This document shows, one piece after another, positions 12,167 through 24,879 of a stretch of 64,000 bases of DNA. Source of the DNA: Artemia franciscana. Its lineage: Eukaryota > Arthropoda > Branchiopoda > Anostraca > Artemiidae. The translations under genes were made by a program, and so were the position numbers. The stretch is taken from positions 39,403,076-39,467,075 of the forward strand of contig NC_088863.1 of NCBI RefSeq assembly GCF_032884065.1. The letters are read 5' to 3'. The notes beneath the pieces were generated by a model. It was not told where the DNA came from and did no database searches. It saw only the letters and a program-made list of their open reading frames with translations. How positions within the stretch are numbered: the stretch's first letter is position 1; each line of letters opens with the position of its first letter.

Positions 12167-13901
12167 CTAAAAAACATTTTTTGTTTTATACATGATTAAT
12201 GACAGTGCTTTAATGAGTATGTTTTGACTAAGTCTCACAGACAAAAATGTATTGACTAGATCAGATTTATACTGAGAATTATGAGGGATTTGCCGTATAA
12301 ATTGTGAACAGTCTTACTTTTAGGGATGAAAATTTCCTTCAGTCTAGTTCGAGTGTAAGAACACAAAAGAAAAATTACTTCAAGAAATATACATAGCTTC
12401 AGTTTTAATTATGTAAATAAAACTGGATAGAAGAGCTCAAAATGTTCTATTTTACTACAGACATAGTTGAAAAATGGCTTTATCTTTCTGGCGATTTACT
12501 TAGAAAATGTACTAGTTCAACACAAGAAGAAATTATAAGAATGTGATTGTTTGTTCCATGGTCTATTTTTATTGTTGGGCCAATTACCCCTCTGTTTAAA
12601 CGTAGATTGGATTGAAAGCTGGGTAAATCCTACCAAAAATAAAAATTCTATACGTAGCCTATACAAAAGAAGGAACCAATTTTTCAAAAAAAATTGACAA
12701 AGTTCTTTGTACAAGGTTAAAAAAAAAAGTATTGTGACCTACGTCGGTTTATAGAAGGAGTGTTCCAAAAGTAAAAAATACTTGTTTTCCTACTTTGTGA
12801 GGCAACTGCAATGATTAAGAAAAAAGATAGGGCGGAGGGTGTTTGAACAGCAACGGACAACAGTTGGCCTTGTGATGATTTAGTTTGTCTTCAAGACTCA
12901 ACCAGCCCCTTCTTAAGCACTTTTGCTTCTTACGGTTATTAATAATTGTAATTAATCGTAATAATACGAAGTCTAAACAAACCTAAATTTAGAAAATCAA
13001 ATTAAAGATAATATCAAATCTGTATAAAGAAAAAACCATTGTTGGTCTAGGATCTTCATTTAAGGAAAACAAGTTTGTAAAACAATTAACATGATTTATA
13101 GGCGGAAAATCCCCCCCCCATAACCAACTCACCATATGTCCATCATAGCTCATGATCAGTGGCCAAGATAACAGTGCTATCATGTCACAGAAATTAGGAG
13201 AGGGGGCGAAATACATTTTTGAGAATGGAAGGGGGGATATTTTTTATTCAAATTCTTAAATATAATAGCAAAAAATTCATTTGTCAACGGAAATACCCCA
13301 AATGAGGGCATTTCATACCTTCCTAAAAGTTCATACCTGACTCAAACATTAAATTTCTTATTTATTATTAAAGAATAATGGGACTCGTTAAACAACTCTT
13401 GTTTGTTACTTTGCAAAATGTTTGTAAAAAAATCTTTCTAAGAAGTTAAACCTATGTAAACTTCGATTTTGTTTATCATTAAATGCGGTTAGGCCACAAA
13501 CCACTTAGTGCTTGATATACAGTCGATCAAAAGAATTCTAAAACTATCCTAGGAAACTTCTCTGAGAAAGTGTAGCACATCTTCCTCGACTTTTTCGAGT
13601 CCACATTTTCGAGTTTTCATTCGCTGGATTAATTTTTTGGTACCAAAAATACCTTTTCACCTCTCTTCATTCTTAACTTGATCAATTTAGTCACCTTGGG
13701 ATTAATTTTAAAACGTATTCTTGGACACTAAACGCTAAAAATCACCAAAAATACCTACGTTTCCCGAACACTTCGGGAAGCCGGTAATAAATGAATTCTA
13801 GGTGCAGATTTTATCATCAAGAACGGCAAGATGTCCTTCCAACGAAATGCCTAAAATAAGATTGCAATTTCAAGTTGAGTTAGGTGCACGTCAATACTTA
13901 C
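12167..13901 (-). other. Ninein-like intron
   Basis: AT-rich intron of 1,735 bases with a short C8 run near 13112. Nothing else recognised. Open frames are short and look random. Confidence 0.55.
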
Positions 13902-14363
13902 TTTGAAGAGTTTATTACAAATGGCAGGTGGTGGTTGACTAGAAAATATAGGCATCCGAGTTAAATGACTTGAAGAGGGTATTGGACTAGACGGTCGCTG
14001 ACAAAGAACTGTGTCTGATCTACGCTCGAGCTTCAGCTTTTGGCTATTAGCATTGAAAACTGCTGCTGAAAATTCGTTCTTTGAATAGGGTTTCAATTTA
14101 TTTTGAAGACTTTTTAATTCACAGCTATGCTTTGTCATAAGGATTTCTTTCTCAGTTTCATATTCTTCAATCTGCTTTTGTAAGTTTTCTATTTGCGTTT
14201 CGTAGTTGAACTGATTGTACTGCAGTTGATTCTTGAGGGATTCAACGCTTTCTTGGAGCTTTGCGGTGGGTATATCTTCTTCATATGAGACACGAGAAGA
14301 TTCCGATTGATAGAAGGAAATTTGACGACGCAGTTCGTTATTTTCCTCCTCCAAATCAACAAC
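13902..14363 (-). CDS. Ninein-like gene exon: coiled coil then Ser/Pro-rich region with SxIP
   Basis: Acceptor TTATTTCCAG|GTT, donor TTCAAA|GTAAGT; phase 0 to 0, exactly 154 codons. The first ~100 residues are coiled coil (VVDLEEENNELRRQISF, YETQIENLQKQIEEYETEKE). The rest is a basic, Ser/Pro-rich unstructured stretch: KLKLERRSDTV, CQRPSSPIPSSSHLTRM, PIFSSQPPPA. SPIP (13977-13988) fits the SxIP consensus used by microtubule plus-end proteins to bind EB1. Whether it is functional is inference. Confidence 0.85.
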
Positions 14364-15984
14364 CTGGAAATAAATAATAAAAGGTGGTGAAAAGAATCAC
14401 AATTTTGCCCTTTAGCAAGGCTCAATTGAGAATTACTCAAACAAGAGACAATAAGAATATGGCGTTGCTAAACCAAATAAGCATAAAAAAAAATCAAATA
14501 ATGTCCGGGATTAAAATCTTTTGTAGGTTTGAGCCCAGATTCCAAATAGGATTCACACACTCTATCCTTTCGATTATAGAGGTATAAAATCTTTGACTTT
14601 ATCTTCGATGACGCATTTACCGATTGGATTGTCTGCCAAATTTGAAGCTTTTCAACTTTTTATTAGTATTTTGATCAAAGCTTTCTATCCAGTCTTCAAC
14701 TAAAAGAAAAGAATATGGCATGGATTTTTGCCGAAAATTGAAAGTATTTGGAATGTTAAGTAAATAATAAGCATTTGAGGAAGTGCTGGATTGAAATGTG
14801 TTGACTGAGCTAAACATAATGAAGAAGTATCGACTGAAAAATCGTTGCGGAACTTAAAATATTCATCCTAAAACAATGCCTCTTATTTAGCTAACACATA
14901 ATTTATTTTGTCAACACTATGTCCTTAAATATCTAACACAAACCTGGAAACATCATTGCTTGGTTTTGTAATAAGCTTTGGGTTTTTATACGAACACGAT
15001 TTATGTTGATGATTATTTGTCTATCAAGGACCACCCTAAGTTTCCTGTATTTTTGGTTTGAAATAATCAATCTGGAATTACAAAAAGGCATTTAAAACGA
15101 TTTTAAAATGAGCCAAGTGCTTTAAATCCTTTATAGGGTATGAAGACCTATCACGTTTATGCTTAACAGGTAAATCAGGTGTCATAAGTATTTCCTTCCT
15201 TATGCATAAGTTTTGACGGTGTAAATCCGTTCATTTAGCACTGATATATAGACTGCAGTAGACTAAAGAAAATATATTAGTTTGAAAAAAAAGGCGAATG
15301 CACTTTTCACAGCTTTGGTACCATGGAAAAAAAACCTTGTAGCAACTAGAACATTAACAACACAATTAGCAACGGGAATATTTTTCTGACAGATTGAAAC
15401 CATTTTTGACAAAATCGAAACTTGTAATGTGACTTTAACATACCCACAATGTTTTTTATATTTTTTTTGTAGTTATTTTCCTTTTTTAGCTGTTCTTTCT
15501 AAATTTTTTTTTTTGCTTTTATTGTTCCTTGTTTTTACTCACCTTTTCGAAAAGGAATTGATATATGATCAATTCAACCGGTAATAGGATGCTTTACCCT
15601 TAGACCAGGTATATTTCCCTTAAAAAAGGGTTAAAAACTAATAATTTTAAAAATTATGCCTAAGTTTGTCTCTTTGTGAGACTTTAATATATACCGATAT
15701 TCATTCCTGAAAGTCTTAGTAACTTCAGATTTATTAAAGTTATAAAAGGGAAAACCTTAAAATGTGTTTCTGCTAGTTTTGAATTCATTTTATTTATTGA
15801 TAGTGATTTATGGTAGTTTTACGCTTGAAAAATTATTTGACTTTCTTTCTGCCCATCTTTGGTTTAATGTAGCTCTTTATTTTCTTCTGAAAAAGTTTTC
15901 TTGTGGGAAGTTTTTTAGAATTAATTCATGTTAGTTTTTAAATGACATGGACAAAATGTATTATTTATTTATTTGTTACGTTTT

Positions 15985-16200
15985 TTAGACCAGGGCACTT
16001 TGTATAAAAGGAATTGCTATAGAAACTTTGAAAAGGGCTCATTCAATTGGTAATTGAAAGGGCTAGTGCTCTTTTTTAAAATTGGAACTGGTTGGAAGGC
16101 AACCAGCCCCCACCCCAGCACCCATCATTACCCAAAACACATCCAATCCAAACTCCTAGATAATTTGTTCAGCGTAGTTGAAAGGTCCGGAAATTATGTC
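15985..16200 (+). repeat. Orphan unit of the ~280-bp repeat family
   Basis: Starts GACCAGGGCACTTTGTATAA and continues GAAACTTTGAAAAGGGCTCA, then a stretch with GGAAGGCAACCAGCCCC. It matches phrase for phrase the first unit of the block at 62773-62960 (ACCAAGGCACTTTGTATAGA, AACTTTGAAAGGGACTC, GGAGGGCAACAAGCCCC). Confidence 0.75.
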
Positions 16201-17114
16201 TATAAACTCATATTAGTCAACGTAGAGCAACAGTGTTCACAAGTTTGTTTGCAGAGATTAAACTTTTATTTTCATATCAAATCGTGAGAGCTTTATAGTT
16301 TGGATAATTTAATTTTTAATTTTACGTATTACCCGAATGGTTGGATTTTGTGTCTTCCTTCAGATTCACGAGGGTTGTCGAAAATAAGTCAATAAGAATA
16401 TTTGACCACTTTTTAACAAATCCCAGGAAGACTGAAAAATTACCTGAAACTAAAATATCTTTTTATTTCTTGACATCCTTGACTTAAGACAGCTTTTCCA
16501 TTTGGAATGGTGTCTTTAAAAATACAACATAAATACAATTTTTTGAACGAACTAACATTTTAGATTGAAAATCAGCAATGTCATTTACCAAAAGCTATGA
16601 ACAAATTTATTCTTCTGTTTGTTGAGAATGAATATAAGTCAAATTAGTAAGTGAAGCTTTATTGCAGTGAAGCTGCTCAGATTAAAAAGAAGTTCAAAAT
16701 AGACGGTTTTTTCTGCTTATAGTAACGGACTATTCTAATATTTTGTGACTTGTTTGGTTATTATCGTCACTATAATACACTCCGGAGTACTTTCCAGTAT
16801 TTTCCCCTTCTTTCTCTTTCTTAGGAGTACTCAGTTTTATTGCTGTTGGCTTCTTTCTTGTGATAAAGGAGACACATCGAGTTCTACCTCTCTATCTACC
16901 TCTCTATCTACCTCTCTACCTCTTTCTGCCTTGTTGGCGCTGCAAAAGGCTGAGGAACAATTGTTAAATTTTTTTTAGTGGGATTGTCTCAGAAGAGTTT
17001 AAATACTCCCCTGGCTAACTTTATGTCAAACAATAAGCTGTGAAAAAAAAACGGTCCGGATATACTTTTTATGACTATAATGAAAGAAAGTTAAAATTCC
17101 TAGGTCAGCTTTAA

Positions 17115-17285
17115 CGACTGAAGGATAACAGATTGCCAAAAATTGTACTTTTTAGCCACCTATGTCGGGCCAAACGAAAAGCAGGTCTTCCCCAAATAGA
17201 TTGGGCTCTGAAGAGATTGGGGTATTTGAGGGCGTGTGCAGGTGGTTTGATGCTGCATTGACTTATTCGTAGCAACAGTAGCAGC
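17115..17285 (+). mobile_element. LINE 3' fragment (RTE-like C-terminal tail)
   Basis: The plus strand reads RLPKIVLF, KAGLPQI and RRL-like residues in decayed frames, ending in GGTTTGATGCTGCATTGACT. This parallels the tail of the longer element at 31.7-32.6 kb (DDGLPKIVL, then GGCTTGGTGCTGCAGTGAAT). A 3' fragment of the same LINE family. Confidence 0.6.
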
Positions 17286-17345
17286 TTGCTTAATATTTCT
17301 TAATTTTCACCTTGAAAGGAGAAACCGCCTACAAGTATTTCTTAC

Positions 17346-18035
17346 CTGTTTCTCAAAGGTGGACCTCTCGTCGATGGTCGATAAGGAATCTGTGTCACTT
17401 TTCTCTTCAGCTTTATAAACGAGCTCTTCCAGCTCTTTAATTTTCACTTGAAGTCCATTAAACTTTTCGTCCATGATATCACGTTCTTTTTTGAACAAAT
17501 CGCGCTCTTCTTCAATTTTCTGCTGCCAATAAATATCCAGATCATCATACTCTTCTTTAAGAGTATCTAATCCATGTTCTAATTCTTTTGTCCGTTCTTC
17601 AAGCATTCGTTTTTCAGTTGCTGATTTTTCTTTTTGATCAAGTACAGTCTGATTCAGCTCTCGAATGCGCTTTTGAAGTAATTCAGTTTCATAAGTTACT
17701 CTTTCTTCTATCCTCTTATCAATATCACTGCTATCTATTCGATTCTTCATCAATTCTTCTTTGTCCACAATCATTTTCAGTATTTCAAATTTAATACGGT
17801 CTAACTCTGTCTTAATTTCACTACATTGCATTTTGTCGCATATACTAGAGTGTGAATCAACAGGATTCATTTCTTTTTTCGGGAAGGAATCTACGAATTT
17901 CTTGCTGTTACTTTCAAGCTCTTTAATTTTTGTTGCTACTTCTACCTTGATACTTTGAACAGAAGATAGTGCCTTTTCTTTATCTATTGCCTGATTAACT
18001 ATGTGGGTAGCTTCCTCAATCCGACAATGAAGTTC
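17346..18035 (-). CDS. Ninein-like gene, large coiled-coil exon
   Basis: The largest exon: acceptor TTAATATTTTAG|GAA, donor AAACAG|GTAAGA; phase 0 to 0, exactly 230 codons. It encodes near-continuous coiled coil, e.g. ELHCRIEEATHIVNQAIDKE, YETELLQKRIRELNQTVLD, DIYWQQKIEEERDLFKKER and KIKELEELVYKAEEKSDTDS, ending STIDERSTFEKQ. The W-QQKIEEERDLF segment and the STIDE...FEKQ end that continues as VVDLEEEN in the next exon are ninein/Bsg25D-like by recollection. Confidence 0.85.
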
Positions 18036-18451
18036 CTAAAATATTAAATAAATGAAAAGTGTGAATTAGACATCCTTACTAAATTGAAGTAGTAGTGGAA
18101 ACCAAAGTGGAAAGTCATCTGTGTTTTACTTAAATTTTCCTCAATTCTAACGATACATTGATTTTAAGGAGCGCACGCATCAGAAATAAAAATATTTCTT
18201 AAGCTTCTTAAATGTGCGGCATTCCAGTAGCGTATTTTATTTATCTAAATATACTCTGATCATACTAGTAGAAAAGACTTTAAATGCACAATTTGCGTAA
18301 AAAGAGAGCTAAAAGGAAAAACAAATGTAAATGATTTTTGGGACCCCCCCCCACTTATTGTATGTAAATTATTTAAAAGTTCGTATAACTTAGACAAAGC
18401 CACACTACAAATAAAAGTTCTTTTGATTAAGTGCTTCCTTAAATTTAGTTA

Positions 18452-19692
18452 AATAAAAAAAAACAAGTTTTTTTTTAACTGAAAGTAAGGAGCGACATTA
18501 AAACTCAAAACGAACAGAAGTTATTCCGTATATGAAAGGGGCTGTCCCCTTACGCTGAAGTTTTCATTGTTTTAAAAAGTAGAATTGCGAGAAAGAGTCA
18601 AACTTTAGCGTAAAAAGCGAGGCGTTAAGGAAGGGGCAGTCTCTTTTAAATACGGAGTAATTTCTGTTCATCAAAAAAAAAATTTCAGCTAAAAAAAGTA
18701 AAATTAATATACAAATTCAATTTTAATTATTCATGTACTGTGAGATACATAATAATTTCTGTCCATTTTAAGTTTAATGTTGCACCTTAGTCTCAGTTGA
18801 AAAAACTTGTTTTTTTTTAATTTAATTTTTTATCCAACTTCATGGAAATTAAAATCCAACTATTTAATTTAAAATCCAACTTCATGGAAATTCTCTTTCT
18901 CCATGATAAATTCCTCCATGGAAAGATCCTCCCATGTAATCCCCTACCCTTCACACCTCCAGAAAAATCCCCATTGAAAACGTCTGTATACTTCCCAATA
19001 ACCAATACTATGTGTAAACAATGGGCAAGTTCATAACTTGGAGCCCGGAGCCCTTCCCCCGAGGACTGTGGGGGATTAAATCGTCCTCAAAGACATATTT
19101 ATTTGATTTTTTGAGCATGCTAAACAAAATGGCTATCTCAAGATTTTGATCCGGTGACTTTGGGAAAAAATGAGCGTGGGAGAGGGCCTAGTTGCCCTCC
19201 AATTTTTGGTCACTTTAAAAGGGCACTAGGGCTTTTAATTTCCGTTAGAATGAGCCCTTTCACAGCATTCTAGGACCCCTGGGTCAATACGATCACTCCT
19301 GGGAAAAAAACAACAACAAAAAAACCAATAAACACGCATCCGTGATCTTTCTTCTGGCAAAAAAAAAAATACAAAATTCCACATTTTGTAGATAGGAGCC
19401 TTAAACCTCTTCAGCAGGGTTTTCTGATACGCTGAATCTGATTGTGTGATTTGAATTAATATTCTATGACTTTTAGGGGATGTGTTTCCCCCTTTTTTCA
19501 AAAACAATATGAATTTTCTCCGGCTCGTCATGGGTAAGACTAACCTTGATGAAACTTATATATTTAAAATCAGCATAAAAATCCGATTCTTTTGATGTAT
19601 CTATTAGCATAAAAATTCCGTTTTTTAGAGTTTCGGTTACTAATGAGCCAGGTGACTCCTTACAACAGTTCGTTGCCACGAACTGTTTGATA
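18452..19692 (+). repeat. Modular repeat family, foldback copy A1
   Basis: Begins with an imperfect foldback: AACTGAAAGTAAGGAGCGAC (18477-18496) and onward is inverted near 18640-18820 (GAGTAATTTCTGTTCAT, then AACTTG). A body follows with phrases shared by all copies (TTGCCCTCCAATTTTTGGTC, TAGATAGGAGCCTTAAAC, CATGGGTAAGACTAACCTTG). It ends with the family terminus: GGTTACTAATGAGCC, ACTCCTTAC, then a small hairpin GTTCGTTGCCACGAAC and TGTTTGAT. No protein is encoded; short frames recur only because the DNA recurs. Confidence 0.85.
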
Positions 19693-20982
19693 CCTTATAC
19701 CGTAACTTCTAAGCTTTTGCTTAGAAGTTACTATTTTTTGTGGATAGATTAGGAATTACTAATAAGGTATTATTAGTAAGTGGAGAGAGAACTTTCTTGT
19801 AGAATTAAGTCCGAAATTTCTGTATTTAAAGTATAGAATCCTATTTCATCCCTTCCTGTGCAATAGACAAGTCTTATATTTTAAAGTTCGAATCCACAAC
19901 CTGCAAAGAGGCATCTTTATCATACGCTACCAGGTAACTGACCACATGTATGACTAGCGTTAACCGTTACTTTATTAAACCGTTACTTTACTTTTATTAA
20001 AAAATAATCTTTACAGCATTGATTGACATATTTCCACCTATAATTCGTAAATGTTTAAAAGCCAGGTCCAATAGTGCTGAATATTAATTGACCATAAGAG
20101 AGCTCTGTCCAAGAGACAAAGCTCCAGTTTGTTTTGCTCTGCTCGCTATGTAAATTGGGATTTTTAATTTTTTCCACTAAAGTTTATAAGATATTAATGA
20201 AAAGCTTAAAAGATTTCCTTTTTTGAATAGTTAAAGGGTCAGAGATGTTTCATTGCCTCAGACAGTCTACTTGTCGTTTTATTTTAATGCTTATAACAGC
20301 AACTAAAACTGATTCGACCCTAGTCTATAGCATTCATCCAGCCTAGCGCAAAGATTCAGCAATGGGTTCAAGTCCCTTCACTTCAAGATCAATTCTATCT
20401 ATTAAAATTTTAAGACGAGTTGCAATCATTTTCAATTTTTTATTTAATTAAATACCATGTTTTCTTCGGGTAAATTCCCCCTAAAAGTATTTTCAAAACA
20501 TATTTTTCCACTTATTTTTAGGATTTTATTAGTATGTTTTAGCAATTCTTAAAACGTGTAATATCATACGACATTCAGTGTCGTCAATTCAGGGAAATTG
20601 AGGAAGAGGGGTGGTGGTGTATTCTTTTAAATACGGAGGGAGGGGGCGATTTTGTTTTTTATTCAATTTTTCCAATGAAAATACAAAAAAAATTGACAAA
20701 ATCCAGAGGAGGGGGGCCAATTCCCCCCTTCAATTAGCGTCACGGCTAGCGGTAGTTCTCTGATTTTACACGGCTAATCCTTTTCACTGACTAATTAAAA
20801 AAAATGGATTAAAAGAAAACAAAAGACTGTAGATAATAGCATATAATTAAAATACTTAGGGTCTAGTATAAGATCTACGATATTCTAAAATCAAATAAAA
20901 ATGATATAATCATTACTGATACTAGTGTTATCATTACTGCGATACAACTGGTGAATTACAATAGAAAAAAAAATACAATTAC
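19693..20982 (-). other. Intron sequence, nothing firm
   Basis: AT-rich intron sequence. Two GTTCGAATCC / GGTTCAAGTCCC phrases (near 19884 and 20372) look like tRNA B boxes, but I could not fold a full tRNA around them. 20580-20740 has G-rich low-complexity runs. No gene recognised. Confidence 0.4.
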
Positions 20983-21129
20983 TTTGAAAATAGTATTTAA
21001 TGCATTAATCAGATTTTGTCTTTCAATTTCCATCAAACTTCCCCTTTTTTCAATTGTATTTTTGCAGGCATTTAGCATCAACATTATGACATTTAGGTGA
21101 ACAGTGGACCTGATTAACTGCAAAACCTC
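20983..21129 (-). CDS. Ninein-like gene exon (tentative)
   Basis: Acceptor TTATTACAATTAAG|GAG, donor TTCAAA|GTAATT; phase 0 to 0, exactly 49 codons. It encodes EVLQLIRSTVHLNVIMLMLN then ACKNTIEKRGSLMEIERQ and NLINALNTIFK. It fits the frame and gives a short 310-base intron from the previous exon, but the first half is hydrophobic and unlike the rest of the protein. A chance open frame cannot be excluded. Confidence 0.4.
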
Positions 21130-21439
21130 CTTAATTGTAATAAAAGCCCTATCCCTTGCTTTCAAAACCCACAATCTATTACCTACTTATACATCTTTTT
21201 TCCAACCTCCATAATTGCAAACTATGTTAGTGGTTGACGTTTGCATCATGATACAACCAAATAGGCTAATTTTATTTTTGATCCACAGGCCGCTTAACAT
21301 TGCGACGAGTTTGTAGCAGCAGTATAAGCAACTTTTGCTAAACAGTCCTTTTCCAAGTGTCTTCATTTTGAAAAGGTCTTTTAAATAGCGTTCCTGGATA
21401 ATGCCTTTTCGAACACCGAAAATAAGTACAGCAACTTAC

Positions 21440-21592
21440 AGCACATTTATCTAGCATTTGTTTTTGATGTTGCTCTAAAGTATGTTTGTACGGTTCCATT
21501 TCTTGTTTAACTGCTTCTTCCACAGTTCCTTCGATGTGTCTCAATCGCTTTTTGTATTCATTTAAATCTGAAGACAAATTCATACATTCTTC
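21440..21592 (-). CDS. Ninein-like gene exon
   Basis: Acceptor TTCTATTTTTAG|GAA, donor GTGCT|GTAAGT; phase 0 to 0, exactly 51 codons. It encodes EECMNLSSDLNEYKKRLRHI, EGTVEEAVKQEMEPYKHTLE and QHQKQMLDKCA, an uninterrupted coiled coil. The consensus donor and clean polypyrimidine acceptor make this one of the safer exons. Confidence 0.8.
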
Positions 21593-21614
21593 CTAAAAAT
21601 AGAACAGAAGTTAT

Positions 21615-21805
21615 CGAGAGAGGGAGAGAAAGAGAGGGGGTGAGAGAGAGGGGTAGGGAGAGAGGGAGGGAGAGAGAGAGGGAGGGAGAGAGGGAGGGAG
21701 AGAGAGAGGTAGGGAGAGAGGGAGGGAGAGAGAGAGGTAGGGAGAGAGGGAGGGAGAGAGAGAGAGAGAAAGAGAGAGAGAGGGATAAAGAAAGAGAGAG
21801 AGATC
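21615..21805. repeat. GA-rich low-complexity tract
   Basis: A polypurine tract made of GAGAGAGGGAGG-like units in the intron immediately upstream (minus strand) of exon 21440-21592. Ser/Leu-rich and Arg/Glu-rich open frames across it are artefacts of the repeat. Confidence 0.95.
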
Positions 21806-21889
21806 GGTGCATTTCGATCGATTCAGGATTGCATTTCAAAAAAGACAAAACAAAAAGAAACTAAAACCACTTGACCAGTATCACCTGAA

Positions 21890-22990
21890 ACAAAACCAAC
21901 ATCTTGGCTCCACTCAACTATCAAAACCATAAATATTTAGGCAAAATAGCTTTAATTCCCACCGGAGCTCACGAAAATCATCCATGTTTTTCAAAGTCGT
22001 AGGTAAACAATTCCATGCATGGGGTCCTAGATGCCGAATAGAAAATTCGAGACCTACGGGTCTCAACAGCGGACAAGCGGACGCAAATTATATTAGACTG
22101 TCTCGTAAAATGTGTATGAATATCACTTCCTAATTCAAACATACTTTTAAAGCATATTGATAAACAATTTTAAAATATTTATATATAAACAGGCTTCGAT
22201 AAAAAATGAAAAGTCCTGCTAATGGCAAGATTTTGCAATCTATATACCTCTTTTGTACCTAGTCTTTAAAACGAACACCGCATAACCCACGAAACGCTTT
22301 ATTCTGTAAAACTCGAATGTGATGGAGAAGAGAAGAAAATGTACTACCCCAAACAGAACAACATTATAGTAGATAGGGATGAATTAAGGAATAATACAGT
22401 GTTCTTAAAATATCGCTTGGGAAAATGAGCGTCATCCGCAAAGCTGGGGACAATCACTTTTCCCCCGACACATCCAAATTCAAGATAATACGAAATCATA
22501 TTAAAAGCTCTATATAAATCATTTCTAAAAAACAGAAATAACAGGGAACCAAGAACAGTTCCTTGGGGTACTCCAAATTTAACATTACTGACTAAAGAAG
22601 CGATATCCCCTAATTGTACGTGTTGAGTTATTTCTTTTAAAAACGAGGACATTATTTAGGGAAATGGTCCTCTAAAACCACTATTTTCTAATTTGGCAAT
22701 AAGAATAAAATGATCAACGCAGTCTAAACTTTTACAATATCAAGAAAAACAGAAGCAAATTTAATACCATTATACAACACATCCCCCACAAAAGTTGTCA
22801 AAAATAAAACAGCGTGTTCAGTAAATAGATCCCTCTGAAAACTAAATTGGTTTGGATTCAAAAATGACTTGCTCTCCAAAAATCAACCATTCTTTTAACT
22901 ATTAATTTTTCAAACAGTTTGGATGCTACTGGTAATAAAGAAAAAGGCCTATAATGTCCTAGTACATTCTTATCCCCACCTTTATAATCA
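21890..22990 (-). mobile_element. Decayed non-LTR retrotransposon RT (CR1/jockey-like)
   Basis: Minus-strand decayed reverse transcriptase. From high to low coordinates: GHYRPFSLLPVASKLFEKL (about 22960-22900), LNPNQFSFQRDLFTEHAVLF, ASVFLDI, then in the open frame 22652-22344 the motifs VKFGVPQGTVLGSLLFLF and FADDAHF (catalytic box, FADD). Downstream (22340-22000) come LQNKAFRGLCGVRF and an HAWNCLP-like segment typical of the C-terminal domain of such LINEs. Stops and frame shifts make it inactive. The endonuclease part is absent. Confidence 0.85.
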
Positions 22991-24118
22991 CTTTATTTGA
23001 TTATGCAGAAGACCCACTTACGTTACCCCACCAATCCATCTTTATCTCCATGGCCATTTATTGGTCTCACTTCCTGGGATCTGGTTTCGCTCAATCACAC
23101 AGACTTTGCATCAAAGATGTTTCAAAATCGAAGTTTGTAGAATTGGGACCGATTCTCAAATAATTGAGGAAAATCGCATAGAAAATCTTGGATAAGACAA
23201 ACACACTGAATTAGCCAAAGGGAAAAGAAACCCTCTAGATCTAATTTTTGAGACCCAGCCTTCCTCTTTCAGCACGAAATGTCTTTTAAGTATGCTTGCC
23301 ATTTTTAAGGGTAAAATTTATGTTCCTCAAGATATTCGTAGGTTATGTTTCTGCAGTCCCACGTTTTAATATTTCGTCGTGAGATATATATTGTTTTGTA
23401 TTTTTATTTTCCAGATTTTCTAACAGCAAATTATTTTGCAATTTTTAGCTACAATTCATATCTTTTTAGATGCAAAAAATTCAGTAGCATAACAAGCACA
23501 AAGGAAAATAGGAAGATTCCCTTATTTTTAAGCGCGTTTAGATCATTTTTTTTAAGAAGTCTAGGAATTATCATAATTCTAGCTTGGTATCATAGTTCTG
23601 ACTTGAATCCACTGGAATGACTAAATCTATAGCTGCTGGCTTTGTTTCCAACTCCTATTCTTCACAGGGGAACATTAACCTTAAGACAAAGGCATTTCTA
23701 AGTCCCATAAAACAGAGTTCAACAGAAACATTCTCCATTTTAAAAAGCTCGACAGCAAATCTTTGGAAGAAATAATTGCTAACTTCTGCTTGGTTCAACT
23801 GGTAAGTTAAAAACAAAAACAACCACAATAATTAGCAAACTCAAAGTTGACTCTTAAAAATCGAAATCTGAATTTTGTTTAACCAGATTGCGTACTGAAT
23901 TGTAAAACTTATAGAGTGTCACTAAGCCCGTTATTTAAGGGGAGGATCTGAGATGTGCATTTAGCCTATAATCTCCTTTTTTTCAATAAATTAAAGCTCA
24001 ATTTTAAAATAAATAATAACAGTAAATTTTCTGTTGCTGATGCAGGGCTAGTCTATTGACAAATATTACATTGCGAAATTTGATAGTCAATCTTGAAAAA
24101 AAGTCGTTGACATTTAAC
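22991..24118 (-). other. Intron sequence, nothing firm
   Basis: Intron sequence between the LINE remnant and the next exon. A 91-codon plus-strand frame at 23345-23620 is hydrophobic and unrecognised. No repeats of note. Confidence 0.4.
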
Positions 24119-24217
24119 TTCATCCTGAAAATTTATTCGCAAATTTTGTATTTTATTTTCCAATTGCGTTAAAATAAAGGAGACGGTAACAGCTTCAGCG
24201 TCCTGTATATTAGCCAC
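24119..24217 (-). CDS. Ninein-like gene exon (probable)
   Basis: Acceptor TTTGATAGCTCAG|GTG, donor GATGAA|GTTAAA (weaker than the others); phase 0 to 0, exactly 33 codons. It encodes VANIQDAEAVTVSFILTQLE and NKIQNLRINFQDE, a helical heptad-like segment that joins in frame between the neighbouring exons. Its DAEAV-VSFILTQLE pattern echoes AATES-VLVAQLE in exon 27367-27660. Lower confidence because of the donor and its short length. Confidence 0.5.
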
Positions 24218-24879
24218 CTGAGCTATCAAAGAATGAATAAATATTCCGGGACAGCATGAAATGAAACTAGATGACATTGGGAGGGTCAGATCAATCAGAG
24301 ACAGGGAAAACCAGATGAAAAACAATTTTGATATCTTACAGCATAGAGTTTCCAGTTTCAAAAAATTTGGAAAAATTTCCAGAACCTTTTCAGGAAGTTT
24401 ACTGAAAATTTTGAGCCTTCATATTTTGCAGCAAGGCATTAATTAATTAATATGCGAAGATTGTGATGCTCCTTCTTCTTTGGAGTAAAGATTACATTAA
24501 TTAATATGAGGCAAATCGGTAAGTAAAATTCAGGTTAAGAAGAATGGACCCTCCCCCTTTTAGTGAAACGTGTTAAATTAATAGGTATGATATGTATGCA
24601 TGTGTGTTGCTTTTAAATTTTCGCCATGAATTCAAAGTTGGCTATGAAACTGTTGGAATAGAATGTTCTTTAATAGAGAAGTCCTATAGCAGCCACAAAA
24701 CCTAGAACACACATCTTATATTTAAAATACAAGAACAATAAGTTTAAAGTTGTTCACTAGTTGATCAGAAACCCTCTTCCACCGGCAATTTGTCTAGAGG
24801 AATCCCTAAATTTCCCATAGGGTCTGGATGAGACAAAAAGCTAAAAAAGTACTCGGAAATTAAAATTGTATTTCAAATA

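Larger units (their letters stand above)
14364..17345 (-). other. Ninein-like intron with repeat fragments
   Basis: AT-rich intron of 2,982 bases. It includes an orphan unit of the ~280-bp repeat (15985-16200), a small CTACCTCTCTAT tandem repeat at 16884-16924 and a LINE tail (17115-17285). The remaining sequence shows nothing. Confidence 0.55.

Noticed and set aside
21558..21864. Ser/Leu-rich and Arg/Glu-rich frames
   Set aside because: Produced by the GA-rich low-complexity tract.
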